From assembly GCA_945883785.1 (NCBI GenBank), contig CAMCYD010000002.1:45329-109328 (forward strand): 64,000 bases of DNA. Reading direction: 5' to 3'. Source of the DNA: Helicobacter pylori PMSS1 (GTDB lineage: Bacteria; Campylobacterota; Campylobacteria; Campylobacterales; Arcobacteraceae). Below are positions 19,419-28,545 of this stretch, in pieces (the stretch's first letter is position 1; the number at the start of each line of letters is the position of its first letter). Below the pieces are notes generated by a model. The model worked only from the letters and a program-made list of their open reading frames with translations. It was not told where the DNA came from and did no database searches. The translations under genes and the position numbers were made by a program.

Positions 19419-20366
19419 TTGGATTTAAAATCAACTCTCAACTATTTTGGTACTAACAAAGAGCCATTTTTCTTTTGCATTAGTTATGATTTAAAATCTT
19501 GGGATGTAATTTCTTTAAAAAAATTACCACCAAATATCAAATATTCTATAGAGTCTACCGCTGAGAATAAATCTAAACAAAAGATGTCAATAAAAAAGAA
19601 ATATATGCATTTTTCTACTTATAAAAAGAAATTTAATAAAGTTATTGCTCACATCAAAAATGGAAATACCTATTTATTAAATTTAACATCAAAAACAAAA
19701 ATTGAAACAACTCATTCTCTATTCGATATTTATACTAATGCATCTGCGAAATACAAAATTTACTATAAAGATAAATTTGTTTCCTATTCACCAGAAACTT
19801 TTGTAAAAATATCAAATAATACCATATCAACATTTCCAATGAAAGGAACTATAAATGCGGATACTTGTAATGCCAAAGAAAAAATTCTAGCAAATTGCAA
19901 AGAGTTAGCCGAACACACAATGATTGTAGATCTTCTAAGAAATGATTTAAATATCGTTTCTAAAAATGTTGCCGTTGATCATTTTAGATATGTTGAAAAA
20001 ATTAATGCGGGTCATCATGAACTTCTTCAAGTGAGTTCTATGATTTCAGGAATTTTAGATGATAATTGGCATACTAAGATTGGAGATATTTTACTTAATA
20101 TATTACCAGCAGGTAGTATAACAGGTGCTCCAAAAAGAAAAACGATTGAGATAATCAAAGAAATTGAAAAATACAATAGAGGCTTTTTCACTGGCATTTG
20201 GGGTATTTATGATGGTGAAAAATTAGACAGTGCTGTTTTGATACGATTTATTGAAAAATCTAAAAAAGATACTACATTTATTTATAAAAGTGGAGGTGGA
20301 ATTACTCTTGATAGTGATGTGACAGATGAATATTTAGAGATGATTGATAAGGTGTATATACCATGA
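19419..20366 (+). CDS. pabB: Aminodeoxychorismate synthase component I
   Basis: 315 residues, TTG start with GAGG about 7 bases upstream. It joins chorismate and ammonia to 4-amino-4-deoxychorismate on the way to folate. The chorismate-binding core is clear: ETFVKISNNTISTFPMKGT, EHTMIVDLLRNDL, and LPAGSITGAPKRKTIEII (family motif PxGSxTGAPK). The N-terminal half of full-size PabB is shortened. No glutamine amidotransferase (pabA) is next to it, so that partner must be elsewhere. It overlaps pabC by ATGA. Anthranilate synthase is a less likely alternative, given the pabC partner. Confidence 0.9.
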   Translation: MDLKSTLNYFGTNKEPFFFCISYDLKSWDVISLKKLPPNIKYSIESTAENKSKQKMSIKKKYMHFSTYKKKFNKVIAHIKNGNTYLLNLTSKTKIETTHSLFDIYTNASAKYKIYYKDKFVSYSPETFVKISNNTISTFPMKGTINADTCNAKEKILANCKELAEHTMIVDLLRNDLNIVSKNVAVDHFRYVEKINAGHHELLQVSSMISGILDDNWHTKIGDILLNILPAGSITGAPKRKTIEIIKEIEKYNRGFFTGIWGIYDGEKLDSAVLIRFIEKSKKDTTFIYKSGGGITLDSDVTDEYLEMIDKVYIP

Positions 20367-20938
20367 ATGAAATTTTTTTTGAAACTATAAAATGCTGTGA
20401 TTATGAGGTTTACAATCTATCGTATCATAAAAAAAGAGTTGCTAAAACTATTGGGTTTAATATAAATCTTGAAGAATATATCTATCCGATAAAGGAGGAA
20501 CTTCTAAAATGTAAAGTCATTTATGATAAAAATGGAATTATAAATATTGAATATTTACCTTATAAAAAAAGGATTATAAATACTTTTCAGTTGGTTTTTG
20601 ATGATTTAATAACTTATAGTGCGAAGGCAATTCATAGAGAAAATATTGATGATCTTTACCTACAAAAAGGGGCAGAAGATGATATTATAATAGTCAAAAA
20701 TGGTCTTATTACCGACACTTCTATTGCAAACATAGCTATTTTTTATCAAGAAAAATGGCTCACTCCAAAAAAACCACTTCTTTATGGAACAACAAGAGAA
20801 AGATATCTGTCAGATGGACTTATTTATGAAGAAAATATCAACATTCATATGCTAAAACAATGCACAAAAGTAGGATTATTAAATGCTATGATTGATTTTG
20901 ATATAATCACGGACTTTAAAATAGAAGGAACTTTATGA
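20363..20938 (+). CDS. pabC: Aminotransferase class IV, probable aminodeoxychorismate lyase
   Basis: 191 residues, shorter than typical class IV enzymes (about 270) and lacking most of the small N-terminal domain. It shows the class IV PLP signature around DTSIANIAIF, the WLTPKKPLLYGTTRERYL stretch, and a candidate PLP lysine in YSAKAIHR. Coupling to pabB by ATGA overlap supports 4-aminobenzoate formation from aminodeoxychorismate. Confidence 0.86.
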   Translation: MNEIFFETIKCCDYEVYNLSYHKKRVAKTIGFNINLEEYIYPIKEELLKCKVIYDKNGIINIEYLPYKKRIINTFQLVFDDLITYSAKAIHRENIDDLYLQKGAEDDIIIVKNGLITDTSIANIAIFYQEKWLTPKKPLLYGTTRERYLSDGLIYEENINIHMLKQCTKVGLLNAMIDFDIITDFKIEGTL

Positions 20939-21154
20939 TACATAATTTGATACGGAGATATTGCGACCAAGCAAGTAAGAGAATTAATCTTCATATATTT
21001 TTTATTTGTTTTTGTGTTATAAAATAATAAATGGTATTACTTTTCAAATAATCAAAATAGAAAAATAGAAATATATTGCCATCTCATAACAAACTGAAGA
21101 TTTTGTGTAGTTTGCTTTCACAAATCCAATGAGAAAAGTGTAAAATTTTTGTAG

Positions 21155-21477
21155 AGAGCCACTTGCAAATTCAAAGATTTTGAGTATGAATAGTAGCAAT
21201 TAAGCGCCTCCAACTAATTAAACTCTACAAAAAAGAGTTTAAGATGAAGTGCCAGTGCAAGGCGGAAGTTCGCAGACTTACGGTAGTAAGTCAAGAAATT
21301 CCAACGATGCAATGGTGCTTTAGCTTAAATTGTTTTTAGAGGATAATTAGTTGGAGGCACTTATTAGATTTTCACTTTAAAAATCACTTTTTGCTCCATG
21401 CAAATGGTTATTTTTAAAGGGGAAAGATGATGATTGAAACTGTTTATAATCATTTGTTTGAATTTGCAAGTGGCTCT
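21155..21477 (+). repeat. Miniature inverted-repeat element A, copy A1, interrupted by element B1
   Basis: The ends are perfect 21-bp inverted repeats beginning AGAGCCACTTGCAAATTC. Without the inserted B1 it is about 162 bp and matches copies at 31846-32008 (inverted) and 58327-58488. The whole element is a long imperfect palindrome: inner arms TTTTCACTTTAAAAAT and ATTTTTAAAGgggAAA. No ORF inside. A TA dinucleotide flanks both sides (TA-GAGAGCC at the left, GGCTC-TA at the right), as in elements moved by IS630/mariner-type transposases. Confidence 0.85.
21203..21361 (+). repeat. Miniature inverted-repeat element B, copy B1, nested in A1
   Basis: 159 bp, ends AGCGCCTCCAACTAATTA and, on the other side, the complement of AGTGCCTCCAACTAATTA. 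It interrupts A1 at CAATTATTAG: bases 21201-21202 and 21362-21363 are a duplicated TA, and removing B1 plus one TA restores the uninterrupted A sequence seen in the other two copies. Inner arms (AAGTGCCAGTGCAAGGCGGAA and an imperfect complement near 21300-21323) make it hairpin-like. No ORF. Confidence 0.87.
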
Positions 21478-21501
21478 AGAGATTAATTAGTTGGAGACAC
21501 T
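21478..21501 (+). repeat. Element B right-end fragment (B3)
   Basis: Directly after A1 comes AGAGATTAATTAGTTGGAGA..ACT, the right end of a B element with one change from B1, followed by TA. Its left part is not recognisable upstream of A1. It may be the remains of an older B copy disrupted by A1. Bases 20939-21154, before A1, hold nothing else that could be recognised. Confidence 0.65.
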
Positions 21502-21551
21502 TAAAAAATCAAGGTATCATTTTTATACTTTTATGATAAAATCCAAATGTA

Positions 21552-21627
21552 CTCCTTATCGCTTAACGGGATAAAGCAGGACCCTCCTAAGGTCTAGCTA
21601 GAGGTTCGAGTCCTCTTGGGGAGACCA
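21552..21627 (+). tRNA. tRNA-Arg (anticodon CCU)
   Basis: 76 bases with encoded CCA. Acceptor CTCCTTA pairs with TGGGGAG (two G-U pairs); D stem GCTT/AAGC; anticodon stem GGACC/GGTCT around loop CTCCTAA with anticodon CCT at 21586-21588; T stem AGAGG/CCTCT around TTCGAGT. Reads AGG. A TATGATAAAAT stretch about 20 bases upstream could be its -10 region. It lies 50 bases after the repeat cluster. Confidence 0.93.
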
Positions 21628-21679
21628 ATTAAATTCAAACACCCATTCAAAAATAACTCCCGAAATACAAGCTTATCTA

Positions 21680-22429
21680 CTATTTAACCAATATGAGTTT
21701 ATCGATTTCTTTTTTAAGTGCTTCTTGTCTACTTGTTGAAATAAGAAATTGTTTTGATTCTTCAAAAGTTGCCATTTTTTCTGGTTGATATTCTTCGACT
21801 AGAAGAATTTGGTAACCAATCTGTGGGATAGCTACTTTCACAATATCACCAGCTTTTTTATCTTTGAGCAGGGCTAACATGGTTTCGTCTAATTTGGTAG
21901 TTTCAATGAAACCAATTTCCCCTCCATTACTTTTGGCTGTTGGATCAATTGAATCAGATTTTACAAATTCTTTAAATTTTGTAAGCACTTTGGAAAATTC
22001 TTTTATGCTATTTAGTTGCTTAATAATCCTGTCAGCACTTGCTTCGTCTTTTGCTAAAATATTTCGTAAATTGTATTTTGCAGAACTGTGTGGTTTTTGT
22101 GCTTCATACATTTTTTTTAATTCTTCATCGGTTGGGTTTATGGTAGTCATAAATTTTTTAGCCCAAATATCAACAGTAAATAATTTCATAACCACTTTTA
22201 AATCTACATCATTTTGCATATTTTTGAGAAGTGCATCAGCGATTTTCAATGTTTGATAATATTCATTGACAAGTTGCATTTGTTTCTGTTCCGTTTGGGC
22301 ATCCAAACTGACTCGATATTTTTGTGCAGCATATGAAGCAACTTCGTCCATGCTGACTTTGGTTTCTTCTGTTGAAAAAGCGAATGATGATAGAAGAGAT
22401 ATACTCAATAGTATTTTATTGAATTTCAT
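21680..22429 (-). CDS. Periplasmic peptidyl-prolyl cis-trans isomerase, parvulin type (PEB4/SurA-like)
   Basis: 249 residues, ATG at 22429 with AAGGAA site; the open frame runs further up but lacks a signal there. A signal peptide (MKFNKILLSISLLSSFAFS) precedes a helical chaperone region and a PpiC domain at about 105-215 (AKYNLRNILAKDEASADRI, KSNGGEIGFIETTKLDE). The family helps outer-membrane proteins fold in the periplasm; Campylobacter PEB4 is the close functional model. It is divergent from the export module that starts at 22621. Confidence 0.88.
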   Translation of the reverse strand: MKFNKILLSISLLSSFAFSTEETKVSMDEVASYAAQKYRVSLDAQTEQKQMQLVNEYYQTLKIADALLKNMQNDVDLKVVMKLFTVDIWAKKFMTTINPTDEELKKMYEAQKPHSSAKYNLRNILAKDEASADRIIKQLNSIKEFSKVLTKFKEFVKSDSIDPTAKSNGGEIGFIETTKLDETMLALLKDKKAGDIVKVAIPQIGYQILLVEEYQPEKMATFEESKQFLISTSRQEALKKEIDKLILVK

Positions 22430-22620
22430 TTTGGTTTCCTTTTTTTGTTTGAATTGTATCCGTATTCCACTAAGCCAAATGTTAATTATCCCTATAAATA
22501 TCAAATATAATTTTATGTAAAGAAACGAATAAAAATCTTTAAAGTATTATTGAAATAGAGGTTATTAAGTCTAAATAGCCTACAATTCACGATTATAACA
22601 AAAAAATTTAGGGGAAAAAT

Positions 22621-25077
22621 ATGAGCAATAATGAGGCGAGATACAATCCAAAAATATTTGATACAACGACTATGGAAGATGCCAAAAAAATTATTTTAAC
22701 TCCAGAATGTGGAATGAAAACTGAAGAGAGATGGGAGAAGGAAACACCTTTTTTGAGAGAAGATATCAGTAAATTTTTTAAAGATTTTGATGCAAACAGT
22801 GTTGTTGTTGATTATGGTTGTGGTATCGGAAGAATAAGCAAAGAGATTGTTGAAAAAATTGGTTGTAAGGTTATCGGCGTAGATATTAGTGAGTCTATGA
22901 GAGATATGGCAAAAGAATATGTAAAAAGTCCAAATTTTGAAGTCCTATCGCCTGCACAATTTAGAGAAAAAATTCTTGACGGTCTTAGGGTTGATGGGAT
23001 AATCTCCATTTGGGTGCTTCAGCATTCAGTTGACCCAATAAGCGATGTAGCACTTTTAAAATCAGCTCTCAAAAAAGATGGGTTTTTTTATGTTTTAAAT
23101 AATCGTATTTCTGCTGTTCCTACAACAAAAGGATGGATAAATAATGGTACAAATATTTTGGCACTTTTAGAACTTAACTTTTCCAATATTGAAACTTCAA
23201 AACTTCCACAAGAAGTAGCAAAAGATAAACTCCATAGTGAAACATTTATTGCAAAACTTAAAAACGATAAAGCAAAAGCTATTCCGTCAGAATATATGGC
23301 TATGTTACGAGAGGCTTCAAGTGCATATAATCAAAAAGAATTTGAAAGCGCAAAAGAGCTTTACACGAAAGCCTATAAAAAATATCCACTTTTTAGTGAT
23401 GCTTTAAATGGTCTTGGTGTGGTGTATCGAAGCTTGGGAGATACAAAAACTGCCATCAATATTTATATCAAAGCGATTAAACTTGACCCACTTAATGGAT
23501 TTGTCTACAACAATCTTTCAAATGCTTTTAAAAGTATTGGAAAATATAACGAAGCGATAAAAGCTTGTTATGACGCAATCAGAAGTGATAGACAAAATGG
23601 GGAGTTTTACAACAATATTGGACTTCTTTTTGAAAAGGCAAAAGATACAAATCAGGCTATTGAAGCTTATAAATCAGCTGTGAGAGTTGATCCAAAAAAT
23701 ACAAAAGCTATCAATAATCTTGGAGTTTTACTCTACAATCTGAAACGATACGATGAGAGTGCAAAGGTGTTTCAAATAGCCCTTGATGTAGATCCAGACT
23801 ATAATGAAGTGTACTCCAATATGGGAGCAGCACTCAACAAAGCAAAAAAATATGATGAATCTATTCAAGCTTTGGAAACAGCGATTAAAAAGAATCCAAA
23901 ACATAGCGGAGCATACACAAATCTTGGAAATGTGTATAACAAACTCCATAACTATAAAGAGGCTGCAAAACAACACGAAATTTCTATTAAACTTGATCCA
24001 ATGGGTTATAACGCTTATAGTAATGTTGGAACAAGTTATAAAAATTTAGGACTTGCACCAAAAGCGATAGAAAGTTATAAAAAAGCGATTGAACTCAAAC
24101 CAGACTTTGAAAATGCCCATTTTGACCTCGCAACAGTGTATCTTTCTAAAAAAGATTTTTTAAATGGTTGGAGTAAATATGAGTGGAGATTTCAAAAAGA
24201 GGAGATGAAATCTCATATGTTCAAACATAAAGAGATTTTTTCTAAAAAAAGATTTGATGGAATTGAAAATATTGAAGGAAAAACCCTTTTACTCCATACA
24301 GAACAAGGGTTCGGCGATAGTATTATGTTTGGTAAATTTGTCGATTTGGTCAAAGATAGATATAAATGCCATGTGATTTTACAATGCAGAGATGAGTTAA
24401 AATCATTATTTGAAAATAGTTTTAAAAATATTGATCATTTTTATGGAAGAGATAAAGAATCTTTACATGCTTTTGATTTACAGTATCCGATGCTCTCACT
24501 CCCTTATCTTTTTGGTATGAAAGATGTGAAAGATATTCCAACAATCAATCCATATCTTATCCCTTTTAGCGAAAAAGATTTGGATATCAAAAAAGAGAGA
24601 AACAAGATTGATATTGGGATTTGTTGGAGTGCAAGTGTGACTGGAGAGAGTTATGATGGGAAAGTTTTTGATGTGGAATATTTTAGACCAATTATCGAAA
24701 ATCCAAAATTCAATGTCTACACACTTCAAGTAGGTCCAGAAAACAAAGAGTTGGAAAAAACAGGCTTAAATGATAAAGTGATTGATTGGACAGAGAAACT
24801 CACAGACTTTAACAAAACAGCATATCTTATCAAACAACTTGATTTTGTAATCAGTAGCGATACAAGTGTCGCTCATCTTTGCGGTGCTATGAATAAAGAG
24901 GTGTGGATTCCTTTACAAAAAATACCAGATTGGAGATGGGAAACTGCAGGTGATAAATCATATTGGTATCCATCTGCAAAATTATTTAGACAAAAAACAG
25001 CGAGAGTTTGGGACTCAGTTTTCCAAGCAATGTATGACAAAATCAATAAACAATACAAAGTAAGAATTAAAAAGTAA
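22621..25077 (+). CDS. Methyltransferase-TPR-glycosyltransferase-like fusion protein
   Basis: 818 residues, AGGGGA site upstream. Residues 55-170 are a class I SAM methyltransferase (motif I VVVDYGCGIGR at 61-71, then VIGVDIS). About 210-515 are eight or nine TPR units of the GxVYxxLGDxxxAIxxYxxAIxLDP type. About 530-818 match the domain that follows TPRs in many bacterial glycosyltransferase-like proteins: GWSKYEWRFQKEEM, LLLHTEQGFGDSIMFGKFV, SSDTSVAHLCGAMNKEVWIPL and WRWETAGDKSYWYP. It is 12 bases before a type I exporter gene, so modification of the exported protein is the natural guess. The sugar, the acceptor and the methyltransferase target are unknown. Confidence 0.8.
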   Translation: MSNNEARYNPKIFDTTTMEDAKKIILTPECGMKTEERWEKETPFLREDISKFFKDFDANSVVVDYGCGIGRISKEIVEKIGCKVIGVDISESMRDMAKEYVKSPNFEVLSPAQFREKILDGLRVDGIISIWVLQHSVDPISDVALLKSALKKDGFFYVLNNRISAVPTTKGWINNGTNILALLELNFSNIETSKLPQEVAKDKLHSETFIAKLKNDKAKAIPSEYMAMLREASSAYNQKEFESAKELYTKAYKKYPLFSDALNGLGVVYRSLGDTKTAINIYIKAIKLDPLNGFVYNNLSNAFKSIGKYNEAIKACYDAIRSDRQNGEFYNNIGLLFEKAKDTNQAIEAYKSAVRVDPKNTKAINNLGVLLYNLKRYDESAKVFQIALDVDPDYNEVYSNMGAALNKAKKYDESIQALETAIKKNPKHSGAYTNLGNVYNKLHNYKEAAKQHEISIKLDPMGYNAYSNVGTSYKNLGLAPKAIESYKKAIELKPDFENAHFDLATVYLSKKDFLNGWSKYEWRFQKEEMKSHMFKHKEIFSKKRFDGIENIEGKTLLLHTEQGFGDSIMFGKFVDLVKDRYKCHVILQCRDELKSLFENSFKNIDHFYGRDKESLHAFDLQYPMLSLPYLFGMKDVKDIPTINPYLIPFSEKDLDIKKERNKIDIGICWSASVTGESYDGKVFDVEYFRPIIENPKFNVYTLQVGPENKELEKTGLNDKVIDWTEKLTDFNKTAYLIKQLDFVISSDTSVAHLCGAMNKEVWIPLQKIPDWRWETAGDKSYWYPSAKLFRQKTARVWDSVFQAMYDKINKQYKVRIKK

Positions 25078-25089
25078 ACCGAGGAAAAT

Positions 25090-27273
25090 TTGGAACTGGC
25101 AAACATAAAAGACCTTAGCGAAGAGGAGCTTCTTAAATATTCTAGCAAGCTTCTTGATGATGAAGATGTAACGGTAGAAGACCCATATAAAGTTGAAAAA
25201 TTTAAAAACGACACCCTTTTGCTTTCTTTGAAGAAAGTACTTGATTTTTATTATGGTGATATTTCGATTGAAACTATTTTAAATTTTACCCATCAAAATG
25301 AAGACACTTTTACTTCAAGTATGGCGGTTGAGATATGTTTTTCAATGGGACTTAATGCTGTTGACAAAGTGATGAAAGCAAGTGATATAGCACAATATTT
25401 TCTCCCTTGTATCATTGTAGATAAAAATGGAAAAGCTTTTGTGTACCAAAATCGTTCAATGCGAGAAGCAAAAATTTATGATCCTGTCACAAAAGAAACT
25501 ACTTCTCATCCAATAAGTTTTCTCAAAAAATTTAATAAAGTTATTTTAATATTTAGAGACCAAAAAAAAAGTGAATATATTGATATTGATAAGAGTAAAG
25601 ATTGGTTTTGGAAGCCAGTAAAATCATTTTGGAGAAAATATATTGAGATAGGAATACTGACTTTTTTTATCAATTTTTTTGGAATTGCTATGGCACTTTT
25701 TACTATGAATGTTTACAATCGTGTGATTCCAAATAATGCAACTGAAACTCTTTTTGTTTTAGCTGGCGGAGTTGTTATGATATTAATCTTTGACCTCTTT
25801 TTTAAGAGTGTACGAAATCACATCATTGAAAAAATAAACAAAAATCTTGGTATCTATTTTGAAGATGAGATGATGAAAAGAATGTTGCATATAAGATCAA
25901 GCTACGATACCATGCTTACTGGAATGAAAGCTGATTTGTTTCGAGAACTAGGTCAGGTAAAATCATTTTTTTCCACTCAATCCATTGTAAATATTATTGA
26001 TTTACCTTTTTTCTTTGTAGCATTAGGGGTTATTTACATTGTCAATCCTTACCTTGCAGCGATACCACTTTTGGTAGCGATAATCATAATAATGTTTAAT
26101 ATTTTTATGCAGATTCCAATAGAAAAACTGAGCAAAGACAGGCTCAAAAATCAACAAACAAAACAAAATTATTTAGTAGAATTGATACGAGGTGGCGAGA
26201 TAGTGAAACTTTCCAATGCAAGTCCAACCAAACTTTTCAATTGGAGAAATATCATTGCTTTTCAAGATTCTATTTCAAATAAGATTCAATCTATAAATGT
26301 TTTTTCACTCAATCTTTCACAAACTTTTATGCAAATTATTACTGTTTTGGTAATAATAGTAGGTGTCTATGAAATAGCAGCAAATAGACTAACGGTTGGT
26401 GGGCTTATAGCGGTTAATATACTTGTGGCTCGTGCGATGGTTCCCATTATTCATCTCTCCTTGATGTCTATCAAATTTAAAGAAATCAAAGAATCTCTTA
26501 ATAATATTAATGATTTTTGGCATCTTCCTTTAGAAACTGATAAACAAATCGAAGTAGGAATAGGAAAACTCAAAGGGGAGATAGAATTCAAAAATGTTGA
26601 GTTTTACTACAAAGATAGTAAATATGCTTCTGTTGATAAGATAAATTTTAAAATACAAGCTGGTGAAAAAGTGGGGATTATTGGGCAAACTGGAGCTGGA
26701 AAAAGTACAATATTAAGAATGATTACAGGGCTTGACATCCCTAGTAAAGGGAGTATTTTTATAGATGGACATGATATTTCTACTGTTCATCCAATAGAAC
26801 TAAGACAAAATATCGGGGTAATGCCACAAGAGCCATTTTTATTTTCTGGTACATTAAAAGAAAATATTGAGCTTTCACATCCTGTCAGCAAAGCAAGAAT
26901 GATGGAAATTATCAAAATGACAGGACTCGAAGATTTGGTGAAAAAAACAGGACAAGGAGATGGACTTCAAGTTGGAGAAAATGGAAACAATCTTTCAGTT
27001 GGACAAAGACATCTCGTCGCTATGGGGAGAGCTATTGTAAATGACCCTTCAATTTTGATACTTGATGAGCCAACAACTGGGCTTGATATTGGACTTGAGA
27101 AAGCACTTGTGAACAAAATGAAAGAGATCATTGAAGATAAAACACTTATTGTTATCACGCATAGATTTACAGCACTTGATTTGGTTGATAGAGTTATTAT
27201 TTTAGCTGAAGGGAAAATAGTAGCAGATGGTCCAAAAGATAAAATATTAGCAGCATTGCAAGGTAAAAAATAG
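25090..27273 (+). CDS. Type I secretion ABC exporter with inactive C39-like domain (LapB/HlyB type)
   Basis: 727 residues, TTG start with GAGG 5 bases upstream. The N-terminal ~130 residues are a C39-peptidase-like fold with no Cys at the catalytic place, as in RTX exporters that do not cut a leader. A membrane domain (about 175-470) follows, then an ATPase with Walker A GQTGAGKS near 534, signature LSVGQ (usual LSGGQ), Walker B ILILDEP and the switch His in ITHRF. Expected to move an unprocessed RTX-like protein across the inner membrane. The hlyD-type gene starts immediately after its stop. Confidence 0.92.
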   Translation: MELANIKDLSEEELLKYSSKLLDDEDVTVEDPYKVEKFKNDTLLLSLKKVLDFYYGDISIETILNFTHQNEDTFTSSMAVEICFSMGLNAVDKVMKASDIAQYFLPCIIVDKNGKAFVYQNRSMREAKIYDPVTKETTSHPISFLKKFNKVILIFRDQKKSEYIDIDKSKDWFWKPVKSFWRKYIEIGILTFFINFFGIAMALFTMNVYNRVIPNNATETLFVLAGGVVMILIFDLFFKSVRNHIIEKINKNLGIYFEDEMMKRMLHIRSSYDTMLTGMKADLFRELGQVKSFFSTQSIVNIIDLPFFFVALGVIYIVNPYLAAIPLLVAIIIIMFNIFMQIPIEKLSKDRLKNQQTKQNYLVELIRGGEIVKLSNASPTKLFNWRNIIAFQDSISNKIQSINVFSLNLSQTFMQIITVLVIIVGVYEIAANRLTVGGLIAVNILVARAMVPIIHLSLMSIKFKEIKESLNNINDFWHLPLETDKQIEVGIGKLKGEIEFKNVEFYYKDSKYASVDKINFKIQAGEKVGIIGQTGAGKSTILRMITGLDIPSKGSIFIDGHDISTVHPIELRQNIGVMPQEPFLFSGTLKENIELSHPVSKARMMEIIKMTGLEDLVKKTGQGDGLQVGENGNNLSVGQRHLVAMGRAIVNDPSILILDEPTTGLDIGLEKALVNKMKEIIEDKTLIVITHRFTALDLVDRVIILAEGKIVADGPKDKILAALQGKK

Positions 27274-28545
27274 ATGAATAGATTATTTGAAGATGAGGAG
27301 TGGAATTATTATTATGCGGTAGTTCCTATAATGTTAATGTTTGCGATATTTATACTCTGGGCATCATTTAGTGAACTTGACGAGGTTGTAAGAGGTGATG
27401 GGAAAGTCGTTCCCTCTGGACAAACAAAAGTTTTACAACATCTTGAAGGTGGAATTGTTTCTAATATTTTAGTAAAAGAGGGTGACCATGTCAAAGCGGG
27501 AGATGTGATTTATGAACTTTCCCAAGCTTTTTTCGATGCTGATTTGAAGTCAAAAGATATTGAACTTAAATCATTAAATGCAAAATCAATACGACTTTTA
27601 CACGAGATAGATTTCAAAGATACACTGAGTTTTCCAAAGAGCATAGAGGAAACAATACCTGAAGTAGTTGCAAATGAGAGACTTATTTTTGATGAGGACA
27701 AGAGGTCTAAATCCCAAAAATTATCGATAGCAAACGATCAATTACAGCAAAAAATCTTGAAGAAAAAAGACCTTGAGGCAAAAAAAGAGAGTTTGGAACT
27801 TGAACTGAAACTTTCAAATGAAAATATGAAAATACTTGACCAAATGTACAAAAAGCAAGTTATATCAAAACAAGAATATTTAAAAGAGTTGCAACTGAAA
27901 CAAACACTTGTGACTAAAATCACAGATATAGATACAAATGTTCCGATTGTTGTTGAAGAGATAAATGAAGCTACTGGAAAAATTAAAGCGGTAAAATCTG
28001 AAATAAAATCAAAACTTTTAAATGAGTATTCGGATGTAAAAGTGAAAATGAATACACTAGAACAGATGAGCCAAGCAAATCAAGATAGAAATACAAGACA
28101 AGCTATTGTCTCACCCGTAGATGGAATTGTCCAAAAATTATATTTTTATACTGTTGGGGGAATTATCAAAGCTGGAGATAAAGTCGCTGAAATCACACCT
28201 GGAAATGAGTCACTTATCATAGAAGCAAAAATACGAACATCCGACCGTGCCTTGATTTGGGCAGGTCAACCTGTAAAAATAGCAATCACCGCTTATGATA
28301 CCTCAAAATATGGACTTTTAAAAGGAACAGTTCTTTTCATATCTTCAGATACACAAACAGATGAAACTACAAAGACAAGCTATTATTTGGTGCGAATACA
28401 TGCAGATGAACAATTTGCTCCCGACTCACCAATATTACCTGGAATGGTCGCAAATGTTAATATTTTAACTGGTAAAAAAACCATAATGCAATATATTTTA
28501 AAGCCTTTAAAAGATATATCGATGCATTCGTTAACAGAAAAATAA
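27274..28545 (+). CDS. HlyD-family type I secretion periplasmic adaptor
   Basis: 423 residues: one N-terminal membrane segment (about 15-33), the LQHLEGGIVSNILVKEGDHVKAGD lipoyl-half motif (contains HLEGGIV), a long coiled coil (about 130-260), the second half at SPVDGIVQKLYFYTVGG, and a C-terminal beta region ending ...QYILKPLKDISMHSLTEK. Joins the ABC exporter to a TolC-type channel; a TolC-family gene lies at 47938-49122, and whether it is the partner is unknown. The stop codon's last base is also the first base of repeat B2. Confidence 0.93.
   Translation: MNRLFEDEEWNYYYAVVPIMLMFAIFILWASFSELDEVVRGDGKVVPSGQTKVLQHLEGGIVSNILVKEGDHVKAGDVIYELSQAFFDADLKSKDIELKSLNAKSIRLLHEIDFKDTLSFPKSIEETIPEVVANERLIFDEDKRSKSQKLSIANDQLQQKILKKKDLEAKKESLELELKLSNENMKILDQMYKKQVISKQEYLKELQLKQTLVTKITDIDTNVPIVVEEINEATGKIKAVKSEIKSKLLNEYSDVKVKMNTLEQMSQANQDRNTRQAIVSPVDGIVQKLYFYTVGGIIKAGDKVAEITPGNESLIIEAKIRTSDRALIWAGQPVKIAITAYDTSKYGLLKGTVLFISSDTQTDETTKTSYYLVRIHADEQFAPDSPILPGMVANVNILTGKKTIMQYILKPLKDISMHSLTEK

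Noticed and set aside
21155-21501. Pathogenicity-island style attachment site at tRNA-Arg
   Set aside because: The repeats lie upstream of the tRNA and do not copy its 3' end; no integrase gene is present.
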